The notes beneath the pieces were generated by a model. The model ran no database searches. It was not told where the DNA came from and saw nothing but the letters and a program-made list of their open reading frames with translations. From contig JAGKQJ010000026.1 of NCBI GenBank assembly GCA_017898095.1, positions 1 through 36,578 on the forward strand: DNA of 36,578 bases, written 5' to 3'. Positions within the stretch are counted from its first letter, which is position 1. Every line of letters starts with the position of its first letter. This document shows, one piece after another, positions 1 to 8,181 of the stretch. The stretch comes from Bacillaceae bacterium Marseille-Q3522. GTDB taxonomy: Bacteria; Bacillota; Bacilli; Bacillales; Cytobacillaceae. The position numbers were made by a program, and so were the translations under genes.

Positions 1-46
1 AAATTGAAGTGTTTAAAAAAATTAGACTGTATACTAAATTTAGTTA

Positions 47-60
47 GTGAAATATTTCAC
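47..60. promoter_or_regulatory. 14-bp perfect palindrome, candidate Crp/Fnr-type operator
   Basis: GTGAAATATTTCAC is a perfect palindrome. With one flanking base on each side it reads AGTGA-N6-TCACA, one mismatch from the TGTGA-N6-TCACA site of Crp/Fnr-family regulators. It lies about 85 bases before the iolX-like gene. No promoter could be placed with confidence beside it, so the operator role is inferred from form and position only. Confidence 0.3.
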
Positions 61-142
61 AATCTTTTTTAAGGAGGCTTGATACTAATTCTTTATGTAT
101 TGATACCTGGAAATACAATAATTTTTAAGAAGGGTGAGTATA

Positions 143-1141
143 GTGAGATTAAAAATCGGTATTATCGGGACAGGAAGAATTGGAAAATTGCATATTGCAA
201 ATTTAACTGCTCTTACAAAAGAATTTGAAATTAAAGCGATTTCAGACCCCTTCGACAAGAATTTGAATGAATTAGCCCGAGATTATAATATTCCGCAAAC
301 TTATAAGAATTATAAAGATTTAATTGATAAAAACGATATACAGGCGGTCGTCATTGCTTCTTCAACTGACACCCATGCGGAAATTATTACCTATGCAGCA
401 AAGAAAGGAAAGGATATTTTTTGTGAAAAACCATTAGATACGAATATTGAAAGGATAAAAGAACTTATAAAAATAGTAGAAGAGTCAAAGATCAAGTTCC
501 AACTGGGGTTTAATAGAAGATTTGACCATAATTTTAGAAGGGTAAAAGAATATGTCAAAGATGGGAATGTGGGTACTCCAAATATCATTAAAATTACATC
601 TCGCGATCCGGAGCCACCACCTCTAAAATACATTAAAGTTTCAGGCGGTTTATTCATGGACATGATGATCCACGACTTTGATATGGCCCGTTACTTGAGT
701 GGGAGTGAAGTGGTTGAGGTTTTTGCAAGCGGGGCTGTTTTAGCAGAACCTACTATTGGTGAAGCAGGAGACATTGATACGGCAATTGTTAACTTGAAAT
801 TTGCCAATGGAGCATTAGGCGTAATCGATAACAGCCGTCAAGCGGTTTATGGCTATGATCAAAGGGTTGAAGTGTTCGGTACGAAGGGACAGGCAGTAGC
901 CTATAATGACAGACCCACTACAGTAGAATTAGATACACAAAGCGGATCATATTTAGATAAAATACCTTTCTTCTTTATTGATCGCTATGAGCAAGCTTAT
1001 AAAGATCAATTTAAAGAATTTTATAATTGCTTAACGAATCATTGTATACCGGAAGTATCGGCAATCGATGGTTTAAAATCGGTGGAATTAGCACAAGCCG
1101 CTGCTAAATCACTAAGAGAAGGAAGAAGTGTGCGTTTATAG
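143..1141 (+). CDS. iolX: Inositol 2-dehydrogenase, IolX-like (Gfo/Idh/MocA family)
   Basis: A 332-residue NAD(P)-dependent oxidoreductase. The N-terminal Rossmann fold shows GIIGTGRIGK at residues 6-15. The family catalytic lysine sits in CEKP (K96), and the other two catalytic residues are D173 and H177 in the stretch FMDMMIHDFD. The segment AVYGYDQRVEVFGTKG and the overall pattern resemble B. subtilis IolX (scyllo-inositol dehydrogenase) more than IolG, as recalled from memory. GTG at 143 is preferred over GTG at 134: AGAAGGGTGA ends six bases before it, whereas the earlier start has no room for a ribosome binding site. The gene leads a plus-strand group with a sugar transporter, a remnant of a second such gene, and iolG. 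That context supports growth on inositol isomers; the exact isomer cannot be read from sequence. Confidence 0.8.
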   Translation: MRLKIGIIGTGRIGKLHIANLTALTKEFEIKAISDPFDKNLNELARDYNIPQTYKNYKDLIDKNDIQAVVIASSTDTHAEIITYAAKKGKDIFCEKPLDTNIERIKELIKIVEESKIKFQLGFNRRFDHNFRRVKEYVKDGNVGTPNIIKITSRDPEPPPLKYIKVSGGLFMDMMIHDFDMARYLSGSEVVEVFASGAVLAEPTIGEAGDIDTAIVNLKFANGALGVIDNSRQAVYGYDQRVEVFGTKGQAVAYNDRPTTVELDTQSGSYLDKIPFFFIDRYEQAYKDQFKEFYNCLTNHCIPEVSAIDGLKSVELAQAAAKSLREGRSVRL

Positions 1142-1242
1142 CTTTCCCTTCTATAGAGTGTGGAGGCTTTATTCATTGAGAACAGGAATAAGCTCAGGTT
1201 TAGGGCTAATTTCTCTAAATATAAAATTAGGAAGTGAGTCAT

Positions 1243-2106
1243 ATGAGTGGATTATTAATTGGATTGATTCCAGCACTAGGTTGGGGTTTTCAATCCATCG
1301 TCATGCAAAAAATTGGCGGAAAGTATACAAATAAACAAATGGGAATGGTATTTGGCACAATCATCCTTGCTTTAGTGATTACTATTTTTAAAAGACCGGA
1401 AGAATGGACGGCTGGTTTGATTTGGGGTTCGCTTTTATCCGGGGTATTTTGGAGTTTTGGTCAAATTTTGCAAATAAAATCATTTGACCTGTTAGGTGTT
1501 ACAAGGGCAATGCCAATCTCCACTGGTACACAATTAATTGGAACCGTTTTAGTTGGAATCCTTTATTTTAAAGAATGGGATTTTCAATGGCAGGTTATTA
1601 TCGGAATTATTGCACTGCTTCTAATTATTTTGGGGGTGACATTGACAACATTCAAGGAAGGAAAAACCACGGAAGGAAGCAATATTAAATTAGGTGTTAT
1701 CTTTCTACTATTTTCCTCGTTGGGCTTTGTCGGTTATTGTGTTTTCCCGAGAATATTTTCTTTAAGCGGTTGGGATGTAGTGTTGCCGCAAGCGATCGCA
1801 ATGTTCATTTCTACTATCGTGATTTGCTTGACACAACCAGATCACAAAATTTGGGATAAAAAGTCATTTCAAAATATTGGAACAGGAGTCTGTTTTGCCA
1901 TCGCAAACTTAACGATTTTGTTTTCCAATGAAATGAATGGCGTGGCGATTGGCTTTACTTTGTCACAAATGAATGTGGTAGTAGCGACGTTAGGAGGATT
2001 ATTTATTTTACATGAACATAAGACAAAAAAGGAATTAAAGTATGTATTAGGTGGACTATTGTTAGTGGTTGCAGGCGGAATTTTGATTGGTATCACAAAA
2101 AGCTAA
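1243..2106 (+). CDS. GRP-family sugar uptake permease (GlcU/RbsU-like)
   Basis: A 287-residue integral membrane protein with about ten hydrophobic helices in two five-helix halves, the plan of the drug/metabolite transporter superfamily. Glycine-rich IPALGWGFQSIVMQKIGG opens the protein, and the C-terminal region SQMNVVVATLGGLFILHE matches the GRP (glucose/ribose porter) family. These permeases import sugars or polyols with protons. ATG at 1243 is chosen over GTG at 1234 because AGGAAGTGAG lies at 1229-1238, giving normal spacing. It sits between two inositol dehydrogenase genes, so an inositol or related polyol substrate is a reasonable inference, not a demonstrated one. Its stop overlaps the start of the truncated iolX-like remnant. 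Confidence 0.75.
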   Translation: MSGLLIGLIPALGWGFQSIVMQKIGGKYTNKQMGMVFGTIILALVITIFKRPEEWTAGLIWGSLLSGVFWSFGQILQIKSFDLLGVTRAMPISTGTQLIGTVLVGILYFKEWDFQWQVIIGIIALLLIILGVTLTTFKEGKTTEGSNIKLGVIFLLFSSLGFVGYCVFPRIFSLSGWDVVLPQAIAMFISTIVICLTQPDHKIWDKKSFQNIGTGVCFAIANLTILFSNEMNGVAIGFTLSQMNVVVATLGGLFILHEHKTKKELKYVLGGLLLVVAGGILIGITKS

Positions 2107-2437
2107 TCAAAGTCGCAAAGCAGTATACGGATATGATCAAAGAGTTGAGGTTTTTGGTTCTAACGGAATGGTTAAGGCTGAAAATGTAAGCGGTTCTAAA
2201 GTCGAATTATATAATGAAAGAGCTGTTGAATTAAAAAAACCTTATCCTTATTATTTAGATCGTTTTAAAGATGCGTATATTTTAGAGAAGAAATATTTCA
2301 TTGATTCGATATTAAAAGGAACTCCTGTTGTATGCACAGGCGAAGATGGACTTATGTCCTTGAGAATTTGTCGTGCTGCACAAAAATCGATGGAAACAGG
2401 ATTGCCGGTTAAAGTGAATACATCGATAGAATACTAA
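2105..2437 (+). pseudogene. C-terminal remnant of a second IolX-like dehydrogenase
   Basis: About 110 codons match only the last third of an IolX-like protein. The open stretch begins at KAVYGYDQRVEVFGSNG, which corresponds to about residue 236 of the 332-residue neighbour upstream, and runs to the normal C-terminal end. The Rossmann domain, the EKP lysine and the catalytic Asp/His are all missing, so it cannot be active. Homology begins directly at the stop codon of the transporter gene, showing that a deletion joined the transporter's 3' end to the middle of this gene. Sequence divergence from the intact copy is too high for a recent tandem duplication. A TTG at 2087 could start translation inside the transporter, but no good ribosome binding site supports it. 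Confidence 0.8.
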
Positions 2438-2459
2438 TGAAAAGGAAGGATGATTTACA

Positions 2460-3482
2460 ATGACAGTGAGATTAGGTGTACTTGGAACGGGCGCTATCGG
2501 CAAAGATCATATTGAAAGGATTACCAATCGGTTATCAGGCGCATTGATAACTTCAGTTTATGATATTAATCGGGAAACTGCAGAAAATGCCGTTCAAACC
2601 TTTCACTTAGAAGCTAAAATTTTTGAGGATGACAATGACCTGATTTACTCAAATGATGTGGATGCGATATTAATTTGCAGCAGAAATGATGCTCATTTGG
2701 CTCCCATATTAAAAGCCATTGAGGCAGGGAAACCTGTTTTTACTGAGAAGCCTATGACAACAACTGCTGAAGAAAGCTATCAAGTGGTTCAAGCAGAAAT
2801 CGCTAAACAAAAGCGCTTCATACAGGTGGGCTTTATGCGAAGATTTGATCCGGGATATCAAGCTTTAAAGAAGATCGTTGAATCTGGAAGAATTGGAAAA
2901 CCGTTATTAGGGAATTGCAGACATTTTTGTGCTCAGCCGCCTACTAGTTATTTTGAAACAGTGAATGTCGTGAATGATGCTTTCATCCATGAAATTGATA
3001 TTTTGCACTATTTGTTTAATGAAAACTATAAAAGTATTGAAATGAAGTTTTCCAGGGAAAATTCAACGAACCCTAATGAAAACCTGAGGGATCCGCATTT
3101 AGCAATTGTGGAAATGGAAAGTGGAGCTTTGGTAACCGTGGAATTAAATATGAATAGTCATTATGGCTATGATATTCAATGTCGGATTGTTGGAGAACTG
3201 GGAACTGCTTCTCTTCCTGAAGTTTCGGGCTGTGAATTACGATTGGAAGGAGAAAGAATTTATCCGCTGCACAAAGACTGGTCTTTACGGTTTGTAAAAG
3301 CATATGATAATGAGATTCAATCTTTCATTGAGCAAGTAGAAAAAGGAGCTTCACCCAATGGCCCTACTGCTTGGGATGGTTATATTGCTTCTGTTACATC
3401 AGATGCTGCCATCCGGTCGCTCAACAATCAAGAAAAAGTTCAAATTGAATTAAAAGAAACTCCGGAATTGTATCTAAAATAA
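2460..3482 (+). CDS. iolG: Myo-inositol 2-dehydrogenase IolG
   Basis: A 340-residue Gfo/Idh/MocA oxidoreductase that oxidises myo-inositol to 2-keto-myo-inositol with NAD+, the first step of inositol catabolism in the cytoplasm. The Rossmann motif is GVLGTGAIGKDH (residues 6-17); catalytic residues are K97 in TEKP, D174 and H178 in NDAFIHEID. Length and the C-terminal stretch GPTAWDGYIASV then LKETPELYLK are very close to B. subtilis IolG (about 344 residues, from memory). AGGAAGGATGA precedes ATG with good spacing. It is the last gene of the plus-strand inositol group and faces a convergent chemotaxis receptor. The other iol genes (iolBCDE and so on) are not in the window, so this is either a satellite locus or the end of a larger cluster outside it. 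Confidence 0.88.
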   Translation: MTVRLGVLGTGAIGKDHIERITNRLSGALITSVYDINRETAENAVQTFHLEAKIFEDDNDLIYSNDVDAILICSRNDAHLAPILKAIEAGKPVFTEKPMTTTAEESYQVVQAEIAKQKRFIQVGFMRRFDPGYQALKKIVESGRIGKPLLGNCRHFCAQPPTSYFETVNVVNDAFIHEIDILHYLFNENYKSIEMKFSRENSTNPNENLRDPHLAIVEMESGALVTVELNMNSHYGYDIQCRIVGELGTASLPEVSGCELRLEGERIYPLHKDWSLRFVKAYDNEIQSFIEQVEKGASPNGPTAWDGYIASVTSDAAIRSLNNQEKVQIELKETPELYLK

Positions 3483-3704
3483 ACATTGTTACTTGAACTA
3501 GGGTACAGGTTCCTTGTTCCGGAACTATCTTTCAAATCCTATCAGCTACTAAAGTAGATACAAGAAAATTTCTATTGTTTCACAGATAGAGGAAAAAATT
3601 TTATAAACTTGGTTGAAGTGCAGTGCAGGAGACACGTAAATTAAACGGTCATCATGCCTGAAGTTCTTTCCTTATGCTGTGACGATTGCTTTCGTTAGAA
3701 GGGC

Positions 3705-3756
3705 AAAAGCTCTTTGGAACCTCTACCAAAGTGTGGATTCTAAAGAGCTTTTTTAT
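3705..3756. terminator. Bidirectional terminator between iolG and the MCP gene
   Basis: A perfect 11-bp stem (AAAAGCTCTTT at 3705-3715 and its complement at 3742-3752) encloses a 26-base loop that itself can pair in part. T-rich sequence follows on the plus strand and A-rich sequence precedes, so it can serve both convergent genes. Confidence 0.7.
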
Positions 3757-3764
3757 TTTAAAGA

Positions 3765-5027
3765 CTAAAGCTTAAACCTCATGATTGTTTCTTTAAGCTG
3801 TTCTGCCTCCTTGTGAAGATCTTTTGCCATCTGATCAATATTATTCATTAATTCCTCTTGTTCCACGGTTGCCGAAGCAACCTCTTCCGCTCCGGCGGAT
3901 GTTTGCTCGGCAACTACAGCAACTCCCTGTGCCTGTTCGGCAGTTTTCTGGATGGACTCCATTTGTTTTTTCACGAGCGAAGTGATCTCCGTAACAGCCG
4001 TATCCATTTCATGGATGACTTTTGACATACTCTCCATTGCCTCTTTTGTGCCCGTTTTTGCTTCTTGTGCATTTTCAACCTGAACGGTAATTTGCCGGAC
4101 GACATTTTCGACCTCTTCTTGAATACTTCTCACTAATATGGCGATATTTTTTACTGCATTTGCACTTTCATCAGCTAATGACCTTACTTCTTCGGCAACA
4201 ACTGCAAACCCTCTTCCATGTTCTCCGGCTCTGGAAGCTTCGATTGCAGCATTGATGGCAAGCAAATTCGTCTGTTTGGCAATTCCTGCAACCACTTGAA
4301 TGATTTTTTCAACTTCGTCTGTTTTGTCTTCCAGTCGTTTTACGGTTGCTAATGAATGATCGTTCTCTTCTGATAAGTGTTCCATTCCGTTCACAAGATT
4401 ATTAATCGCTTTACTGGAATCTTGCATATCCCGCAGCATTTCTGTCGAAACTTTTTCAGCTGATTGTGCTTTTTGCTGTACCAAATTGGCGATATCGATT
4501 ACTTCAGCAATATACTCCGTTGTTTGTTGGATGCTTACCGCAGAATGCTCGGCACCGGATGCGATTTCCGCAATCGTATGCGAAATAATCTCTGCTTTTT
4601 TGACCGCTTCCGCTTCTTCTTCCATTATATCAACGACTTTATTCGTTGTTTTTGTTGCATTTTCATTCATTTGTGTAATCATGTCTCTTAAAGTAAACAG
4701 CATATGATTAAAGGCGATTCCTAGAGAACGGATTTCGTCATTTGCTTTTGCTACCTCCACCTCTTCGCTGAGATTTCCGTGTGCGATTGTCAGTGCTGCC
4801 TTTTCAAGCTTTGTTAAAGGTTTCACAAAAAAGATCGCGACAATATAAGATAAAATTCCGGTCCAGATAATCCCAAGTGTTAAAGTGATAAGGATAAACG
4901 ATGTTCTTCCAAAAGGATACCAGCTATCTATAAACGGATAAATGATATAAATGAAAAAAGCGCTTGTAGAATATGTAATAATCGCGACTATCGTTGTAAA
5001 TAATACGAACTTTTTTCGTAAGCCCAT
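3765..5027 (-). CDS. Methyl-accepting chemotaxis protein with minimal sensor region
   Basis: A 420-residue receptor. Two membrane helices (about residues 8-30 and 43-68) are separated by only about a dozen residues, so there is no extracellular ligand-binding domain. A HAMP domain follows (about 69-120), then a long coiled-coil signalling domain whose CheA/CheW-binding hairpin tip, [20 protein letters not shown], is textbook at about 251-270. Glutamate/glutamine-rich helices on both sides carry likely methylation sites. ATG at 5027 is chosen over GTG at 5054 because AGGAGGA lies between them, nine bases before the ATG. It probably senses a membrane or intracellular cue and feeds the CheA pathway. 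The ligand cannot be inferred. It is a single-gene unit. Confidence 0.9.
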   Translation of the reverse strand: MGLRKKFVLFTTIVAIITYSTSAFFIYIIYPFIDSWYPFGRTSFILITLTLGIIWTGILSYIVAIFFVKPLTKLEKAALTIAHGNLSEEVEVAKANDEIRSLGIAFNHMLFTLRDMITQMNENATKTTNKVVDIMEEEAEAVKKAEIISHTIAEIASGAEHSAVSIQQTTEYIAEVIDIANLVQQKAQSAEKVSTEMLRDMQDSSKAINNLVNGMEHLSEENDHSLATVKRLEDKTDEVEKIIQVVAGIAKQTNLLAINAAIEASRAGEHGRGFAVVAEEVRSLADESANAVKNIAILVRSIQEEVENVVRQITVQVENAQEAKTGTKEAMESMSKVIHEMDTAVTEITSLVKKQMESIQKTAEQAQGVAVVAEQTSAGAEEVASATVEQEELMNNIDQMAKDLHKEAEQLKETIMRFKL

Positions 5028-5152
5028 TCCATATTTTCCTCCTATTTCTTGCACTTTAATTGTTGCTTTGAACTCAAAAATGCGAATATTACCTAACTAT
5101 CAGAAGCCATATAACATACTATCACAATTTTGCTATCTTTTTTTTAAAGAGT

Positions 5153-5701
5153 TCATATAATCCCCAACAGTCGAAACCCGAAGCCCAGAAGAATACCGCC
5201 TCCTAATGCCTCACTATACGCACCCAAAAATCCTTGGATTTTCTTTCCCAAAAGCATCCCTATCCAAGTCAGGACCATCGCTCCCAATCCGAAAAAAATC
5301 AGCGCAAGCAGCACTTTCATCGCAAATATTCCTAAAGTCAAACCGACTGAAAAACTATCAATACTGGAGCCGAGCGCAAAAAGGATCAGCCCTATGCCGG
5401 CCGGTGACATCGCTCTGCTTGCCGGTTTATTTTTACTAAATCCTGAAAAAATCATGTGGCTCCCTAAAAGAATAAGCAGCATGCCGCCGATAAAACCGGC
5501 AATACTGCCAAATTGCGCAGATAAAAACCGCCCGGTTAGCATTCCCAGTAACGGCATTAAAATATGAAAGAGACCAATGATGATACCAATGTAGCAAATT
5601 TGTTTTAAGCGCAGCTTATACATCCCCATGCCCAAGCCAATCGAAAAGGAATCAAGACTTAGCGCAAAAGCAATTAATATTAACGTTACAACTGATGACA
5701 T
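5153..5701 (-). CDS. mntP: Putative manganese efflux pump MntP (YwlD type)
   Basis: A 182-residue membrane protein with six hydrophobic helices arranged as two homologous halves. Each half carries the family signature aspartate: [11 protein letters not shown] near the N-terminus and [11 protein letters not shown] in the second half. MntP proteins export Mn2+ to avoid toxicity. ATG at 5701 is preferred over the upstream ATG at 5746 because CAAGGGGGCAG sits directly before it and the family has no N-terminal extension. In B. subtilis the equivalent gene (ywlD) likewise follows ywlC, which supports the assignment. MntP genes elsewhere may be controlled by a yybP-ykoY riboswitch, but the 83-base gap to ywlC is too short to hold one here, so it may be read from the ywlC promoter. 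Confidence 0.85.
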   Translation of the reverse strand: MSSVVTLILIAFALSLDSFSIGLGMGMYKLRLKQICYIGIIIGLFHILMPLLGMLTGRFLSAQFGSIAGFIGGMLLILLGSHMIFSGFSKNKPASRAMSPAGIGLILFALGSSIDSFSVGLTLGIFAMKVLLALIFFGLGAMVLTWIGMLLGKKIQGFLGAYSEALGGGILLGFGFRLLGII

Positions 5702-5784
5702 TCTTCTGCCCCCTTGGAAGTGCTGTATTAACATATGCACGTCCAAAAAAGATTAGAAGAATTTTGAATATATTGATGAAAAAA

Positions 5785-6837
5785 TTAACGATTCTCTTGT
5801 ATGATTACTTTTTGTCCTGCAGCTTTCATTAGCCGATTCATAATGGCGGCTCCAACATCAGTTTTTGGAAAGGCTTCACTGTAGATAATATCAATTGCCT
5901 GGTTATCAAAGCTTCTTAATGCACTGTATAGTGAATGTGCCACCGTAGCAAGCGAGCTCCTTTTTCCACAGACATAAACTGCATCTGCACTGTAATAGCC
6001 CTTATTTTCTTCCGTCGTTAAAACAGCGACTGTTTTCCCCTCGTTTTTCCGTTCTGTGATCAAATGCTGTAAAAAATCTTTATCCCCATAAACAATATAC
6101 AATGGCGCATTTGGTGCATAGTGGCGATATTTCATGCCAGGTGCTTTTGGTGCTTTTGTTTGATCATGCAACGCAATATCCATTTCTACCTTTCCAAGTA
6201 CCTGTTCAAGCTGCTCCTTTGTGATCCCGCCCGGTCTTAAAATAGTTGGGATCGTACCGGTGCAATCAATTACCGTGGATTCTACACCGACACCGGTTTC
6301 TCCACCATCTACAATCGCAGCAATCTTGCCTTGTAAATCATTCCATACGTGGGCTGCCGTTGTCGGACTTGGTTTTCCTGAAGCATTGGCACTTGGCGCC
6401 GCTATCGGAAGTCCGGCTTTTTCTATGATTGCCAGGGCAACCGGATGATCCGGCATTCTTACTGCCACACTCGTAAGACCGGCAGTTGCTTTCTCCGATA
6501 TTACTCCTTTTTTCAAAGGAAAAATAATTGAAAGCGATCCCGGCCAAAAAGTATCCATTAACCTCTCCGCCTCTTCGGGAATCGATGCGGCAAACTCATC
6601 GAGCTGCGTTCGTCTTGCTATATGAATAATAAGCGGGTTGTCACTTGGACGCCCTTTTGCTTGATATATTTTGGAAATAGCTTCGTCGTTTTTCGCATTT
6701 CCTCCTAATCCGTAAACCGTTTCTGTCGGGAAGGCTACGACTTCATTTTTTAATAGCAATTGGGCTGCTTCAGCTATTTGTGGACAACTGATCAAATTAT
6801 CCACAGACTTATCCACTTTTAATTGTTTTGTTTTCAT
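5785..6837 (-). CDS. ywlC: L-threonylcarbamoyladenylate synthase (Sua5/YwlC)
   Basis: A 350-residue enzyme making threonylcarbamoyl-AMP from threonine, bicarbonate and ATP, the first step of t6A modification at position 37 of ANN-decoding tRNAs. The YrdC-type domain (about residues 15-210) has FPTETVYGLGG and the substrate-binding KGRPSDNPLIIHI. A flexible linker leads to the C-terminal Sua5 domain (about 240-345), so this is the long Sua5 form. AAGGTGG is spaced six bases before ATG. A sigma-A-like promoter lies at 6911-6939. DnaA boxes lie just upstream of it and inside the first codons (an exact box at 6797-6805 and a one-mismatch box at 6809-6817), so transcription may be tied to DnaA activity. 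Confidence 0.93.
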   Translation of the reverse strand: MKTKQLKVDKSVDNLISCPQIAEAAQLLLKNEVVAFPTETVYGLGGNAKNDEAISKIYQAKGRPSDNPLIIHIARRTQLDEFAASIPEEAERLMDTFWPGSLSIIFPLKKGVISEKATAGLTSVAVRMPDHPVALAIIEKAGLPIAAPSANASGKPSPTTAAHVWNDLQGKIAAIVDGGETGVGVESTVIDCTGTIPTILRPGGITKEQLEQVLGKVEMDIALHDQTKAPKAPGMKYRHYAPNAPLYIVYGDKDFLQHLITERKNEGKTVAVLTTEENKGYYSADAVYVCGKRSSLATVAHSLYSALRSFDNQAIDIIYSEAFPKTDVGAAIMNRLMKAAGQKVIIQENR

Positions 6838-7003
6838 CTCGAGCCACCTTCTTCACAATTCGACAATAAACCTGATTATTTCTTTACTTTCTCTTTACAT
6901 TACGATTGCAAGTATATAAAAAGAATCACCGATTCACAAGCATTATCCACAAACTGTGCATAAACAAAGAAAAATTGTGAATAAATCACGAGGTTTATCC
7001 ACA
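6797..7003. promoter_or_regulatory. DnaA-box cluster around the ywlC promoter
   Basis: Five exact matches to TTATNCACA are present: plus strand 6797-6805, 6943-6951 and 6995-7003 (all TTATCCACA), and minus strand 6955-6963 (TTATGCACA) and 6976-6984 (TTATTCACA). A sixth, TTATCCACT at 6809-6817, has one mismatch. Four fall within 61 bases directly upstream of the ywlC -35 element; two are inside the ywlC coding start. A 9-mer with one free position is expected roughly once per 33 kb per strand, so this density is not chance. The region upstream of ywlC is, from memory, one of the stable DnaA-binding regions outside oriC in B. subtilis. No AT-rich unwinding element or dnaA/dnaN gene is near, so it is not the origin. 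Confidence 0.85.
6911..6939 (-). promoter_or_regulatory. Candidate sigma-A promoter of ywlC
   Basis: On the minus strand TTGTGA (6934-6939) and TATACT (6911-6916) are separated by exactly 17 bases, matching the sigma-A consensus in four and five of six positions. It lies about 75 bases before the ywlC start codon and abuts the DnaA-box cluster. Confidence 0.5.
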
Positions 7004-7051
7004 GAATTTCAATTTTATTTTTATTAAAACAAACTTAGGCACAGGCAAAAA

Positions 7052-7063
7052 CTGTCGAAAAAA
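7052..7063 (+). promoter_or_regulatory. Possible Spo0A box near the DnaA cluster
   Basis: CTGTCGAAAAAA contains the TGTCGAA core of the Spo0A box. It lies 50 bases from the nearest DnaA box, between ywlC and the 3' end of spoIIR. The core is short and a chance match is quite possible. Confidence 0.3.
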
Positions 7064-7165
7064 CTCTTCATTTCTCCTTTTTTCTGTAAAAATAAAGCTT
7101 CTGTTATTGGACAGGATTTTAAACTCTTGAATCTATTTCCTGTATGTCTGTAAATTCATCATTTC

Positions 7166-8029
7166 CTATGATTGATTGAATATATTTTCAAAAAGCTCTA
7201 CTAAAAAGAATTTTACCTCTACTTTTTCTTCCTTTTCTTCAGCGTATACAGGTGTCTCCGTTTCCTCTTTCCCGTCTTCTTTATCGTCCGGCTTATTGTT
7301 TACTTCTGTATTTTCTTGATCAGCCGTACTTTCTTCACTTTTTTCCTTGTTTTCCTCTCCCTCTTTTTCCTGCTCCGTCTGGTCGTTCACTTTTTCCTTT
7401 GCGCTCTCTTGCTTTGCTTGTTCCTCTTCTCCTGCTTTTTCGGCGCTATTATTTTGCTCTTGTTTCTTGCTGCTGCCTGTTTCTTGCTTTTTCCCGTCTT
7501 CTTCAAAGCCTTCACTGACGGCTACGCCATTTGAGAAATCAAGAAAGCATAACGGCGGAAATAGGACACACCACCAATTTGCACCGCTTCCTTCTCCTAA
7601 CGTAATTAAGATCGCTTCGTATTCACCGGCCGGATATAAAAACTGCCCGTATAATTTTGTCGGAAACTCAACTTTCCCAAATTCTGTTTTTACTGTTTGA
7701 CTGCTTCCTTGCTCCTGAACAACCCTCTCTGCTATTGCTTGTATTTCCGGCAAACGGGACTGGATAAGGGAGCGCGCTTCTTCTAACGATGTTAAGTCTG
7801 AAACCCAGTTCGTAATTTCTTTATTCACAGCATTTCTTACGGATCTTTTGATCGCTTGATCTGCTTCTTTATCACTATTAGCAAGAATCCGCAGGCGAAT
7901 TGCTTCTGCTGGAATGACCTTTGTTTCTGCTGCCGCCCGTTCCACCTTTGGTATATGAAATGATACAAATGTTGCAAGTATTAACATGAATAAGTACATT
8001 ACAGCGATATTTTTCGTTTTAAACATCAT
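7166..8029 (-). CDS. spoIIR: Stage II sporulation protein R, with extended acidic linker
   Basis: SpoIIR is made in the forespore and signals across the septum to SpoIIGA, which then processes pro-sigma-E in the mother cell. This 287-residue form has a hydrophobic N-terminal secretion signal (about residues 3-24), the conserved AIRLRILANSD segment and the hallmark GANWWCVLFPPLCFLDFSNG. The C-terminal EVKFFLVELFENIF is also conserved. Between these lies a linker of roughly 90 residues almost entirely of E, K, Q, D, S and N, longer than in B. subtilis (about 224 residues in total, from memory). Two adjacent ATGs (8029 and 8026) are possible starts; GAAGGGA is placed best for the first. It neighbours prmC as in B. 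subtilis. No clear sigma-F promoter was found upstream. Confidence 0.92.
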   Translation of the reverse strand: MMFKTKNIAVMYLFMLILATFVSFHIPKVERAAAETKVIPAEAIRLRILANSDKEADQAIKRSVRNAVNKEITNWVSDLTSLEEARSLIQSRLPEIQAIAERVVQEQGSSQTVKTEFGKVEFPTKLYGQFLYPAGEYEAILITLGEGSGANWWCVLFPPLCFLDFSNGVAVSEGFEEDGKKQETGSSKKQEQNNSAEKAGEEEQAKQESAKEKVNDQTEQEKEGEENKEKSEESTADQENTEVNNKPDDKEDGKEETETPVYAEEKEEKVEVKFFLVELFENIFNQS

Positions 8030-8181
8030 TGCCACCGTCCCTTCACTACCATTAGTGTGGACAGAAGACAAGAATCTTAAACTAGAAAAAATAAAATCTA
8101 TAAAGCTCTTTGAGTCTTCACCCTTCAGAAATTCAATTATATCTCCGTTTTCTACCCTCTTGGATCATCCAATTCATTTAT

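Noticed and set aside
6797-7003. Replication origin
   Set aside because: DnaA boxes are present but dnaA, dnaN and an AT-rich unwinding region are not; gene context is ywlC-spoIIR.
7252-7700. Three overlapping plus-strand frames rich in S, F, L and C opposite spoIIR
   Set aside because: They mirror the GAA/AAA-rich acidic linker of spoIIR on the other strand; no ribosome binding sites and no plausible protein.
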